From positions 23,353 to 87,352 of the forward strand of contig QULP01000013.1 in assembly GCA_003481745.1 (NCBI GenBank): a stretch of DNA of 64,000 nt, in the 5' to 3' direction. The position numbers and the translations under genes were made by a program. The stretch is from Firmicutes bacterium OM04-13BH. Lineage in GTDB: Bacteria; Bacillota; Clostridia; Lachnospirales; Lachnospiraceae. Below are positions 23,251 to 31,055 of the stretch, piece by piece (position 1 is the first letter of the stretch; each line of letters starts with the position of its first letter). The notes beneath the pieces were generated by a model. That model worked only from the letters and a program-made list of their open reading frames with translations. It did no database searches and had not been told where the DNA came from.

Positions 23251-24615
23251 ATGAAGGCACAGACGCAAAATATGACTTCGGGAAATGCCGCAAAATTAAT
23301 CTTCTTTTTTGCGCTTCCGTTAATGCTTGGGAACATTTGCCAGCAACTTTATACTATGGTAGATACTATGATTGTTGGTCAGGTTGCAGGTGTAGAGGCT
23401 TTGGCAGCACTTGGCTCAGTTGATTTTTTAATGTGGATTGTGACAGGCATTTCAACAGGAATTACGCAGGGATTTTCAATCTTGATTTCGCAGCATTACG
23501 GGGCAGGCAATGGAGTCGCTTTAAGAAAAGTAATTGCGCATAGTTATCGTTTAACTGCGATTACTGCCGTTTTGGTTTTTGCTTTGAGCCAGCTGTTGGC
23601 TTCAGCGGCATTGACCGGACTGCATACCCCGCAAAACATCATTGGAATGGCGCTGCTTTATCTGCGAATTATCTTTTGTGGAATTCCATTTACGACGGCA
23701 TATAATATGTTTGCCTGTGAGCTGCGGGCAATTGGAAACAGTAAAGCACCATTGACAGCAATGCTGATTGCATCGCTTATCAACATTGTACTGGATTTAT
23801 TGTTTGTTGCTGTGTTTGGCTGGGGAATTGCCGGAGCAGCAATCGCAACAATTATTGCACAGTTGTTTTCTGCAATCTATTGTTTTGCAATTTTAAAACA
23901 AATTAAGCTGGTACAGTTAGCAAAATCGGATTTTGAGCATGAGGCAAAACTGGATTTAAATTTACTGAAACTGGGAATTCCGGTAGTTTTTCAAAATATC
24001 ATTATCGGAGTGGGAGGCTTGGTTGTTCAGTATGTAATAAACGGCTATGGTTTCTTATTTGTTGCCGGATTTACTGCGACTAATAAGTTGTATGGCTTGC
24101 TTGAGATGGCAGCGATTTCCTATGGTTATGCAATCGTAACTTATGTTGGACAAAATTTAGGAGCAAAGCAATTTGATCGAATTAAAAGTGGAGTTCGGGT
24201 CAGTCTTTTGATTTCGCTTGCGACTTCAATCGTGATTTCCGTTGCAATGTTTTTATTTGGGAAACCAATCTTATCCTTGTTCCTCTCCGGAGAGCAACAG
24301 CAGATCGAAGCGGTACTTGAGATTGCGTTTCATTATCTTTCTATTATGGCGGCGATGCTGTGGGTGTTATATTTTTTATACGTGTATCGTTCGGCACTTC
24401 AGGGACTTGGAGATACCTTGCTTCCAATGTTAAGTGGATTTGCGGAGTTCTTGATGCGAATTGGTGCTGCCTTGATTCTTCCGATTTTTATCGGTCAAAA
24501 TGGAATCTTTTTTGCCGAGATTGCTGCCTGGAGTGGAGCTGCATTGTTACTTTGCATTAGTTATTATATTCGGATTCGTGCGACAGAAAAAAAGCTTAAT
24601 GAAAATAATTGTTAA
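23251..24615 (+). CDS. MATE-family efflux transporter
   Basis: A 454-aa protein with twelve predicted helices in two homologous halves and the MATE start pattern LPLMLGNICQQLYTMVDTMIVG. These pumps export cationic drugs or metabolites with Na+ or H+. AAAGGA lies 13 nt before the ATG at 23251. It stands alone, with its own transcription likely beginning in the 23170-23230 region (TAGAATAGAG after TTTTACAGGGCAATATGG), though no strong promoter is seen. A second MATE gene lies at 36902. Confidence 0.9.
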   Translation: MKAQTQNMTSGNAAKLIFFFALPLMLGNICQQLYTMVDTMIVGQVAGVEALAALGSVDFLMWIVTGISTGITQGFSILISQHYGAGNGVALRKVIAHSYRLTAITAVLVFALSQLLASAALTGLHTPQNIIGMALLYLRIIFCGIPFTTAYNMFACELRAIGNSKAPLTAMLIASLINIVLDLLFVAVFGWGIAGAAIATIIAQLFSAIYCFAILKQIKLVQLAKSDFEHEAKLDLNLLKLGIPVVFQNIIIGVGGLVVQYVINGYGFLFVAGFTATNKLYGLLEMAAISYGYAIVTYVGQNLGAKQFDRIKSGVRVSLLISLATSIVISVAMFLFGKPILSLFLSGEQQQIEAVLEIAFHYLSIMAAMLWVLYFLYVYRSALQGLGDTLLPMLSGFAEFLMRIGAALILPIFIGQNGIFFAEIAAWSGAALLLCISYYIRIRATEKKLNENNC

Positions 24616-24650
24616 AATCAAAAAGTTTTAAGAAATTTTCAGAAAAAACG

Positions 24651-24679
24651 TTGGAAAACCTCGAAGAATATAGTACAAT
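24651..24679 (+). promoter_or_regulatory. Promoter of the cell-wall-binding protein gene
   Basis: TTGGAA (24651-24656), 17-bp spacer, TACAAT (24674-24679), then a GAGAGGAGG ribosome site at ~24700. Confidence 0.6.
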
Positions 24680-24712
24680 ATAAGTACTAATAATCCGAGA
24701 GGAGGAAACGTT

Positions 24713-25936
24713 ATGAAGAGAAAAAGATTAGGGGGATTGGCAGTTGCTTTAGCACTTGGATTGGGGGTCACTTCGGTTGTACCTGCACCGGTAGCAGCCG
24801 CCGCTGTGGAGGCTGGCTGGTCCGATGAAATGTCGACCGGTGAAGTGGTGCAAGGCGATGAGTGGACACAGGAAATTGTAACCAATTTTTACAGTGGAGA
24901 AATTCAAAAAGTAATCTATCGTAACTATGATAATGCACATACGAAGAATAAGCTTGAAAGCAAATGGGTTTATACAGCAAATGACAGGCGCTGGAGATGT
25001 TATAATAGTGATGAGCCGAATGCAGTGCCGGATACGCTGGACACCGGAACATACATGGTAGGGCTCAGATATGAATATGAATTCGGAGAGATTCCTTTAA
25101 GATATTATCTTCGTGCAGATTATAATGATCGAACGGCAGGAATTCCAGAAGGAGGGTACTATCTTATATGGTCGGATGGAATGACAGGAGAAGACAGCTA
25201 TCATTATTTTATGAAAGAGGGAGACTATGATAATGATGAAGGATTCCCGATTGAAGGGCTTGAAGTTCCATCGGAATACATGTCCTATAAAATGCTTGAA
25301 ATTGAAATAGATGGAATCAATCATACTTACATCTTAGATGATTCTGGAATTCCGATGACAAATTACTGGTATTGGGATATTTATGATCAAGCTCATTATT
25401 TTGATGAATATGGAGATATGGCTCGGTACTGGAATTATATCTATGATTCCTACTACTGGTTTGGTAATGACGGTGTGATGAAAACTTACTGGCAGAAAGT
25501 TTATGGTAAATATTACTGGTTGGCAAGTGATGGAGCGATGAGAACCTGTTGGCAGAAAGTATATGGTAAGTATTACTGGTTAGGACACTCCAATGATGGA
25601 GCGATGAAGACCGGCTGGCAAAAGGTCTATGGCAAATATTATTGGCTCGGACATGCAAATGATGGAGCGATGAAGACCGGATGGCAGAAAGTCTATAACA
25701 AATGGTATTATCTTGGCAGAGCAAATGATGGAGCAATGAAGACCGGATGGCAGACCATTGGAGGAAAGAAATATTATCTTGGCGGAGCAAATGACGGAGC
25801 AATGAAGACCGGATGGCAGACCATTGGAGGAAAGAAATATTACTTTGGCGGAGCAAATGACGGAGCAATGAGAACCGGCTGGCAGACTATTGGAGGAAAG
25901 AAATATAACTTTGGTTCCGATGGTGCATTAAGATAG
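24713..25936 (+). CDS. Secreted protein with unknown N-terminal domain and cell-wall-binding repeats
   Basis: A 407-aa protein with a Sec signal peptide (residues 1-31, cut near APVAAAA), a ~170-residue N-terminal region of unrecognised family rich in Tyr and acidic residues, and from ~residue 205 about nine choline/cell-wall-binding type repeats of ~20-22 residues (pattern GWQKVYGKYYWLG plus NDGAMKT). The last repeats are nearly identical at DNA level, which shows recent expansion. The repeats should attach it to teichoic acid or other wall polymers. No enzyme motif is visible in the N-terminal part. It stands as a single gene. Confidence 0.8.
   Translation: MKRKRLGGLAVALALGLGVTSVVPAPVAAAAVEAGWSDEMSTGEVVQGDEWTQEIVTNFYSGEIQKVIYRNYDNAHTKNKLESKWVYTANDRRWRCYNSDEPNAVPDTLDTGTYMVGLRYEYEFGEIPLRYYLRADYNDRTAGIPEGGYYLIWSDGMTGEDSYHYFMKEGDYDNDEGFPIEGLEVPSEYMSYKMLEIEIDGINHTYILDDSGIPMTNYWYWDIYDQAHYFDEYGDMARYWNYIYDSYYWFGNDGVMKTYWQKVYGKYYWLASDGAMRTCWQKVYGKYYWLGHSNDGAMKTGWQKVYGKYYWLGHANDGAMKTGWQKVYNKWYYLGRANDGAMKTGWQTIGGKKYYLGGANDGAMKTGWQTIGGKKYYFGGANDGAMRTGWQTIGGKKYNFGSDGALR
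25480..25930 (+). repeat. In-gene tandem repeats of ~60-66 bp encoding wall-binding units
   Basis: Successive units share ATGAAGACCGG(A/C)TGGCAG followed by a Lys-Tyr-Tyr coding stretch and GCAAATGA(T/C)GGAGCAATGA. The three units at ~25730-25910 differ at only a few bases. Such arrays often change copy number between strains. Confidence 0.8.
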
Positions 25937-25961
25937 TAAATTAGAACATAAAAAACAAAAA

Positions 25962-26104
25962 GAGATTTGCCATGGCAGGGATGCCATGGTTGTGAACTTT
26001 CGAAAAAATCTCCCCTAAACAAATTTTAGGGCTGATGAGGAATAAAAAGATATTAAAAATCCGGCATTTGCAGGCGATTTTGCTTGCAAACGACCGGATT
26101 TTTG
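25962..26104 (+). ncRNA. Possible structured RNA: nested stems followed by a terminator
   Basis: An outer 7-bp stem (25962-25968 with 26006-26012, GAGATTT/AAATCTC) encloses an 8-bp hairpin with GGGA loop (25970-25989). Directly next to it, with no unpaired base, is CCCTAAA/TTTAGGG (26013-26031). A strong terminator, AAAATCCGG...CCGGATTTT, ends the block at 26055-26104. This could be the 3' UTR of the wall-binding gene, or a small RNA. It does not match a riboswitch class I know. The remaining bases to 26179 show nothing. Confidence 0.35.
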
Positions 26105-26179
26105 TTGGATCTGGTCTGTTATTCGATTAAAGTATGATGTGAATATCAAAAATTTTGGTGTACATCACGAATAAATTAG

Positions 26180-26208
26180 TTGTTTTATCGAATCGTACCA
26201 AGTATAAT
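26180..26208 (+). promoter_or_regulatory. Promoter of the FadR-type regulator gene
   Basis: TTGTTT (26180-26185), 17-bp spacer, TATAAT (26203-26208). Confidence 0.7.
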
Positions 26209-26259
26209 GGAATGAACAACATCCAATGTTACACAAAAACGAGGAAAGGAGTATGAGCG

Positions 26260-26979
26260 ATGCCTGAATACTTAAAAAAAATTAACCGGTCATCAGTTGT
26301 ACAGCGTGTAATTGACCGTCTTACACAGGCGATGCTGAGTGGGGAATTAAAACCGGGAGATAAGATTCCTACAGAAATGGAGCTGTCAGAGCAGCTAGGA
26401 GTGGCACGCAATTCCATACGTGAAGCAATAAAGATTCTGGTTTATATTGGGGTATTAGAAATTAAAAGAGCAGAAGGAACTTTTGTATGTAATGGCTTCT
26501 CAGAAAGTCTGATTGACCCAATGATTTATGGAATTATCTTGAATCAGCAAAATGAACAGGAACTGCATGAATTAAGAGCAATGGTAGAGACAGGTGTGAT
26601 GCGTCTTGCTGTTGAAAAATGCAGTGAAGAAGAGATTGCACAGCTGAAAGAAAGAATGATTCATTTAAAAGAAACAATTATGGTAGAACATCCGGATGTA
26701 GATGCTGTATTTGAGGCAGATAACGAGTTTCATGATGCAATCACAGATATGGGACATAACTCTATGATTTCTAAAATAAACGCAATTATGCGCGTTCTCA
26801 CATATTCTACGAGATATGAATCAGTAAAGGGAATGTTAGAGTCCGGAAGGAAAGAAGAATTGTATGAAGCACATGAACGAGTGTATCAAATGATTGAAAA
26901 CCGCCAGAAAGAGGGTCTGCATCAGTCTGTAGAAGCAACTTATTTTTTTAGGGTTTTTGGGGAGAACTTAAAAGTTTGA
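26260..26979 (+). CDS. GntR-family regulator, FadR subfamily (FCD domain)
   Basis: A 239-aa protein with a GntR winged helix at residues ~8-75 (LSGELKPGDKIPTEMELSEQLGVARNSIREAIKIL) and an all-helical FCD ligand domain with its Asp/His metal residues (ADNEFHDAI near 150). GAAAGGAG precedes the ATG at 26260. It lies ahead of the phosphoglucomutase gene, which has its own promoter; the target genes are unknown. FCD regulators respond to sugar acids or organic acids, so it could also act on the hexuronate genes 2.9 kb downstream. Confidence 0.85.
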   Translation: MPEYLKKINRSSVVQRVIDRLTQAMLSGELKPGDKIPTEMELSEQLGVARNSIREAIKILVYIGVLEIKRAEGTFVCNGFSESLIDPMIYGIILNQQNEQELHELRAMVETGVMRLAVEKCSEEEIAQLKERMIHLKETIMVEHPDVDAVFEADNEFHDAITDMGHNSMISKINAIMRVLTYSTRYESVKGMLESGRKEELYEAHERVYQMIENRQKEGLHQSVEATYFFRVFGENLKV

Positions 26980-27059
26980 GAAAAAATAGAAAACCAATAA
27001 TCATTGTATATTTTGTCGAAAAAAGAGCACAAAAATAGGTGCAAAGTCCTCCGGCTTTA

Positions 27060-27088
27060 TTGCGGTTTTACCAAAAATATGGTATAGT
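27060..27088 (+). promoter_or_regulatory. Promoter of the phosphoglucomutase gene
   Basis: TTGCGG (27060-27065), 17-bp spacer, TATAGT (27083-27088). Confidence 0.7.
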
Positions 27089-27140
27089 ATAGTTACGTTT
27101 TATACATACATAAAAAATAGAATAGTAGGAGTGGTTAAAA

Positions 27141-28823
27141 ATGTATCAAGAAGAATATGAACGCTGGCTGGCAGCAGACCTTGAAGATGCGGATTTGAAT
27201 CCGGAATTATCAAAAATTAAAGGAATCGATGAAGAAATCAAAGACCGTTTTGCTGTAGCATTAAAATTTGGAACTGCAGGACTTCGTGGTGTACTTGGAG
27301 CAGGAACAAACCGCATGAACATTTATGTGGTACGTCAGGCAACACAGGGTCTTGCAAACTGGGTAAAAACACAGGGCGGAAATCAGACTGTGGCAATCAG
27401 TTATGACAGTCGTTTAAAGAGTGACGTATTTGCAAAAAATGCAGCAGGTGTACTGGCTGCAAATGGAATTAAAGTCAGAATTTATGACGCTTTAATGCCG
27501 GTACCGGCACTTTCCTTTGCAACACGTTACTATGAATGTAACGCAGGTATTATGGTAACCGCTTCTCACAACCCGGCAAAATATAACGGATATAAAGCTT
27601 ATGGTCCGGACGGATGCCAGATGACAGATGACGCAGCTGCAATTGTATATGAAGAGATTCAGAAAACAGATGTATTAACAGGTGCCAAATATATGTCCTT
27701 TGCAGAAGGTGTGGAAGAAGGACTGATTCGTTTTGTAGGAGATGACTGCAAAAAAGCACTTTACGAAGCAATCGAATCTCGTCAGGTTCGTCCGGGTCTT
27801 TGCAAAACAGCAGGTCTTAAACTGGTTTACAGCCCATTAAACGGTTCTGGTCTTGTACCGGTTACTCAGGTATTAAAAGATATCGGAATTACAGATATCA
27901 CAATCGTTCCGGAACAGGAATATCCAAATGGATACTTCACAACCTGCAGTTATCCGAATCCGGAAATTTTTGCAGCTCTGGAATTAGGATTAAATCTGGC
28001 AAAAGAAACAGGTGCAGACTTAATGCTTGCAACTGACCCGGATGCAGACCGTGTTGGTATTGCAATGAAATGCCCGGATGGCTCCTATGAACTGGTAACA
28101 GGAAATGAAGTTGGTGTACTGCTTTTAGACTATATCTGCGCAGGTCGTATCGAAAAAGGCACAATGCCGAAGAATCCGGTAGCAGTAAAATCTATCGTTT
28201 CCACACCACTTGCGGATGCAGTAGCAGAGCATTACGGAGTAGAACTCAGAAGCGTACTGACAGGATTTAAATGGATTGGTGACCAGATTGCACAGCTTGA
28301 AGAAGCTGGTGAAGTAGACCGCTTTATCTTTGGATTTGAAGAGAGCTATGGATATCTTGCAGGACCGTATGTACGTGATAAAGATGCTGTAATCGGTTCT
28401 ATGCTGATTTGTGAAATGGCTGCATACTACAGAAGTATCGGAAGTTCCTTAAAACAGAGAATGGAAGAAATCTACGCACAGTATGGTCGTTACTTAAATA
28501 AAGTGGACAGTTTTGAATTCCCGGGCTTGAGTGGAATGGACAAGATGTCTGCATTAATGCAGGGACTTCGTGACAAACCACTGACAGAAATTGCCGGACA
28601 TCAGATTGTCAAAGTAACAGACTATACAAAACCGGAAGAAACAGGACTTCCATCTGCAAATGTTTTAATTTACAAACTGGATAACGGTGAAACTGTTGTT
28701 GTTCGTCCATCCGGAACAGAACCGAAGATTAAGATTTATTACACAACACTTGGAAAGAATCTGGAAGAAGCAGAGGCTGAGAAGGAGAAATTAGCTAAAG
28801 CGTTAGAACCAATTATGAAATAA
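27141..28823 (+). CDS. pgm: Phosphoglucomutase/phosphomannomutase
   Basis: A 560-aa alpha-D-phosphohexomutase. The active-site serine loop TASHNP (Ser ~142), the metal loop TDPDADRVG (~299-307), the sugar loop GFEESYGY (~395) and the phosphate loop RPSGTEPK (~520) appear in order. It interconverts glucose-1-P and glucose-6-P, the step that joins glycogen (glgP at 61386) and sugar uptake to glycolysis; mannose phosphates may also be used. It has its own promoter and is followed by a strong terminator. Its long form (about 560 residues) is the PgcA/YhxB type of Firmicutes. Confidence 0.92.
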   Translation: MYQEEYERWLAADLEDADLNPELSKIKGIDEEIKDRFAVALKFGTAGLRGVLGAGTNRMNIYVVRQATQGLANWVKTQGGNQTVAISYDSRLKSDVFAKNAAGVLAANGIKVRIYDALMPVPALSFATRYYECNAGIMVTASHNPAKYNGYKAYGPDGCQMTDDAAAIVYEEIQKTDVLTGAKYMSFAEGVEEGLIRFVGDDCKKALYEAIESRQVRPGLCKTAGLKLVYSPLNGSGLVPVTQVLKDIGITDITIVPEQEYPNGYFTTCSYPNPEIFAALELGLNLAKETGADLMLATDPDADRVGIAMKCPDGSYELVTGNEVGVLLLDYICAGRIEKGTMPKNPVAVKSIVSTPLADAVAEHYGVELRSVLTGFKWIGDQIAQLEEAGEVDRFIFGFEESYGYLAGPYVRDKDAVIGSMLICEMAAYYRSIGSSLKQRMEEIYAQYGRYLNKVDSFEFPGLSGMDKMSALMQGLRDKPLTEIAGHQIVKVTDYTKPEETGLPSANVLIYKLDNGETVVVRPSGTEPKIKIYYTTLGKNLEEAEAEKEKLAKALEPIMK

Positions 28824-28892
28824 TATGAAGAAATCATACTGCGTCATATCTTGAGTATTGTTGATGTGCCAAAAACTTAATAGATAAAAAAT

Positions 28893-28936
28893 AAAACAGA
28901 GGTGTATTGCTTAAAAACGATACACCTCTGTTTTTT
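28893..28936. terminator. Bidirectional terminator between pgm and the uxuR-like gene
   Basis: AAAACAGAGGTGTA pairs with TACACCTCTGTTTT, with A and T tracts on both sides, so it serves both converging genes. Confidence 0.9.
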
Positions 28937-29612
28937 ATTTCGTGAAATATTCCGGATATTGTTTCATAATTTCCGTTTTTTCTGTCTGATATCGGGTCAA
29001 ATGTCGGGTCATAAAAATTTCTGCCATTTCAGCATCTTTTCGTTTTAATGCATATAAAATATCTTCGTGATCCGGAATCGTTGATTTCGCATATCCGGAT
29101 TTTGCTGCAAGTGCACGAAGCCGGTCAAAGTGAACCATCTGTTCTTCTACAAAATGATAGGACCACATTTTGCCTGCACATTCAAAAATAAGACGATGAA
29201 ATTCATTGTCGATTTCAAGAAAACGGTCTCCGTCTTTGGTAGTCTGGCAGGCTTTCTGCTGTTCAATGTTTTGTTTCAGTGCAAGCAGGTAGTCATCTGT
29301 AATAGACTCACAGGCAAGTTTGATAACTGCTGTTTCCATAACAAGACGTACAAAACGGGATTCTTCGACAATTGCATAATTAATTTTAGAAATATAACTT
29401 CCTCTTTGTGGAAGAATTTCGACAAGTCCAATACGGTTTAATTCGATTAAAGCTTCACGAATCGGGGTTCTTGAAAGGGAAAGGGCAGAAGAAAGTTCAT
29501 TTTCACTGACTGCACTTCCGGGCTGAAGTTCAACGTGGATAATGTTATATAAAAGAACCCGCATGGCATAGGATCTTGCTGTTTCAGAAGAATTTCTGTT
29601 AAGTATTATCAT
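28935..29612 (-). CDS. GntR-family regulator of the hexuronate genes (UxuR/KdgR-like)
   Basis: A 225-aa FCD-type GntR protein: winged helix at ~10-75 (LSRTPIREALIELNRIGLVEILPQRG) and a helical ligand domain with IDNEFHRLIFECAG (~125-140). It is divergent from uxuA across a 331-bp gap that contains two CATACTAGTATAC copies, the likely operators. Family members respond to hexuronates or their keto derivatives, so it most likely represses uxuAB. GAGAGGG lies 9 nt before the ATG. Confidence 0.8.
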   Translation of the reverse strand: MIILNRNSSETARSYAMRVLLYNIIHVELQPGSAVSENELSSALSLSRTPIREALIELNRIGLVEILPQRGSYISKINYAIVEESRFVRLVMETAVIKLACESITDDYLLALKQNIEQQKACQTTKDGDRFLEIDNEFHRLIFECAGKMWSYHFVEEQMVHFDRLRALAAKSGYAKSTIPDHEDILYALKRKDAEMAEIFMTRHLTRYQTEKTEIMKQYPEYFTK

Positions 29613-29728
29613 ATAAAATACCCTCTCTTTGCTAATAGTAGAAATGATACCCTAATTTCTAATTATACGCTATGAAACTGTTTTTTACCAGATGAAAATT
29701 AGAGTTTGTTATCCTTTTAACAGCTTAC

Positions 29729-29738
29729 ATACTAGTAT
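29729..29738. promoter_or_regulatory. Putative UxuR operator, site 1
   Basis: ATACTAGTAT palindrome in the context CATACTAGTATAC, identical over 13 bp to site 2. Confidence 0.6.
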
Positions 29739-29848
29739 ACTGAAAAGCAAGACTTAAAGTCAATGGTTTAAACTGAAAATAAAAAAACTTGTACAAAATA
29801 CACAGAAAAATAAAAAAATATATAGTGAAAATGTGAATTGAAAAAATT

Positions 29849-29877
29849 TTGAGTTTATACTACCATACTAGTATACG
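29849..29877 (+). promoter_or_regulatory. Probable uxuA promoter with overlapping operator site 2
   Basis: TTGAGT (29849-29854), 17-bp spacer, TATACG (29872-29877). The second ATACTAGTAT palindrome (29865-29874) covers the end of the spacer and the -10 box, as expected for repression. The sites are 136 bp apart, 13 helical turns, so looping is possible. The rest of the 29613-29943 gap shows no gene. Confidence 0.55.
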
Positions 29878-29943
29878 AGAAAGAGATACACATAAACTGA
29901 AAACATAAAATAAAAAATCAAAATGATAAGGAGAATGTTTATT

Positions 29944-31026
29944 ATGGAAATGACAATGCGTTGGTATGGAAAAGAGTATGATACAGTTACATTACAGCAG
30001 ATTCGTCAGAGCTGTTATGTAAAAGGAATTATTTCCACACTGTATAACAAAATGCCGGGAGAGGTATGGGAATTAGATGAAATCCTTGCACTGAAAAAAG
30101 ATGTTGAAGATGCAGGACTTTTCCTCGCAGGTATCGAAAGTGTTAACGTAAGTGATGCAATCAAAACCGGCGGTCCGGACAGAGACAAAGACATCGAAGC
30201 ATACATCAAAACATTAGAGAACCTTGGTAAAGCAGATATTCACATGGTATGTTACAACTTCATGCCGGTATTTGACTGGACAAGAACAGAACTTGACCGT
30301 ATGAGAGAAGATGGAACAACCGTTCTTGCATATAATCAGGATGTAATCGACAGCATGGATCCTGAAAAAATGTTCGACGCTATCAAAAACAATATGAACG
30401 GAACTGTAATGCCGGGTTGGGAACCGGAACGTATGGAAAAAGTAAAAGAGCTGTTTGAACTTTACAAAGATATTGATGAAGAAAAACTGTTTGAAAACCT
30501 GAAATACTTCCTGGAAGCAATCATGCCGGTTTGTGACAAATACGACATCAACATGGCAATTCATCCGGATGACCCATCATGGAGCGTATTTGGACTTCCA
30601 CGTATCATTTCTTCTCAGGCAAAATTAAAACGTCTGATTGAAATGGTGCCAAATAAACACAACGGTGTTACATTCTGCATGGGTTCTTATGGAACAAACT
30701 TAAACAACGATTTAGTTGCAACTGTTAAGATGTTAAAAGGAAGAATTCATTTCGCGCACATCAGAAACCTTCGTTTTAATGATGGAATGAGAGATTTTGA
30801 AGAAAGTGCTCATTTAAGCTCTGACGGAACATTTGACATGCATGCAGTTATGAAAGCTTTATATGAAACAGGATTTGAAGGACCAATCCGTCCAGACCAT
30901 GGAAGAATGATTTGGGGCGAAAAAGCAATGCCAGGATACGGTCTGTATGACAGAGCACTTGGTGCAGCTTACCTTTGCGGATTATGGGAAGCAATCGAAA
31001 AAGAAGCAAAAAGCGAAAATAAATAA
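29944..31026 (+). CDS. uxuA: Mannonate dehydratase
   Basis: A 360-aa enzyme of the UxuA family: N-terminal MRWYG, then the TIM-barrel segments MAIHPDDPSWSVFGLPRI with its metal-binding His/Asp, CMGSYGTN (Cys ligand), IHFAHIRN (His) and RPDHGRM near the C-terminus. It dehydrates D-mannonate to 2-keto-3-deoxygluconate in glucuronate breakdown. I start it at the ATG at 29944, since AAGGAG lies 9-10 nt upstream; an ATG nine bases earlier would sit too close to it. It is followed by uxuB in the same operon. Confidence 0.92.
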   Translation: MEMTMRWYGKEYDTVTLQQIRQSCYVKGIISTLYNKMPGEVWELDEILALKKDVEDAGLFLAGIESVNVSDAIKTGGPDRDKDIEAYIKTLENLGKADIHMVCYNFMPVFDWTRTELDRMREDGTTVLAYNQDVIDSMDPEKMFDAIKNNMNGTVMPGWEPERMEKVKELFELYKDIDEEKLFENLKYFLEAIMPVCDKYDINMAIHPDDPSWSVFGLPRIISSQAKLKRLIEMVPNKHNGVTFCMGSYGTNLNNDLVATVKMLKGRIHFAHIRNLRFNDGMRDFEESAHLSSDGTFDMHAVMKALYETGFEGPIRPDHGRMIWGEKAMPGYGLYDRALGAAYLCGLWEAIEKEAKSENK

Positions 31027-31055
31027 TTATAGTAAATAAGAATAGAAAGGTGAAA

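Noticed and set aside
25480..25930. CRISPR array
   Set aside because: The repeats are coding, contiguous, without spacers, and encode wall-binding units.
26010..26050. CTGATGA in a hairpin context, as in hammerhead ribozymes or the fluoride riboswitch
   Set aside because: No stem II plus GAAA core follows for a hammerhead, and the GATGG/CGCC part of the fluoride aptamer is missing; the downstream gene is a GntR regulator, not a fluoride exporter.
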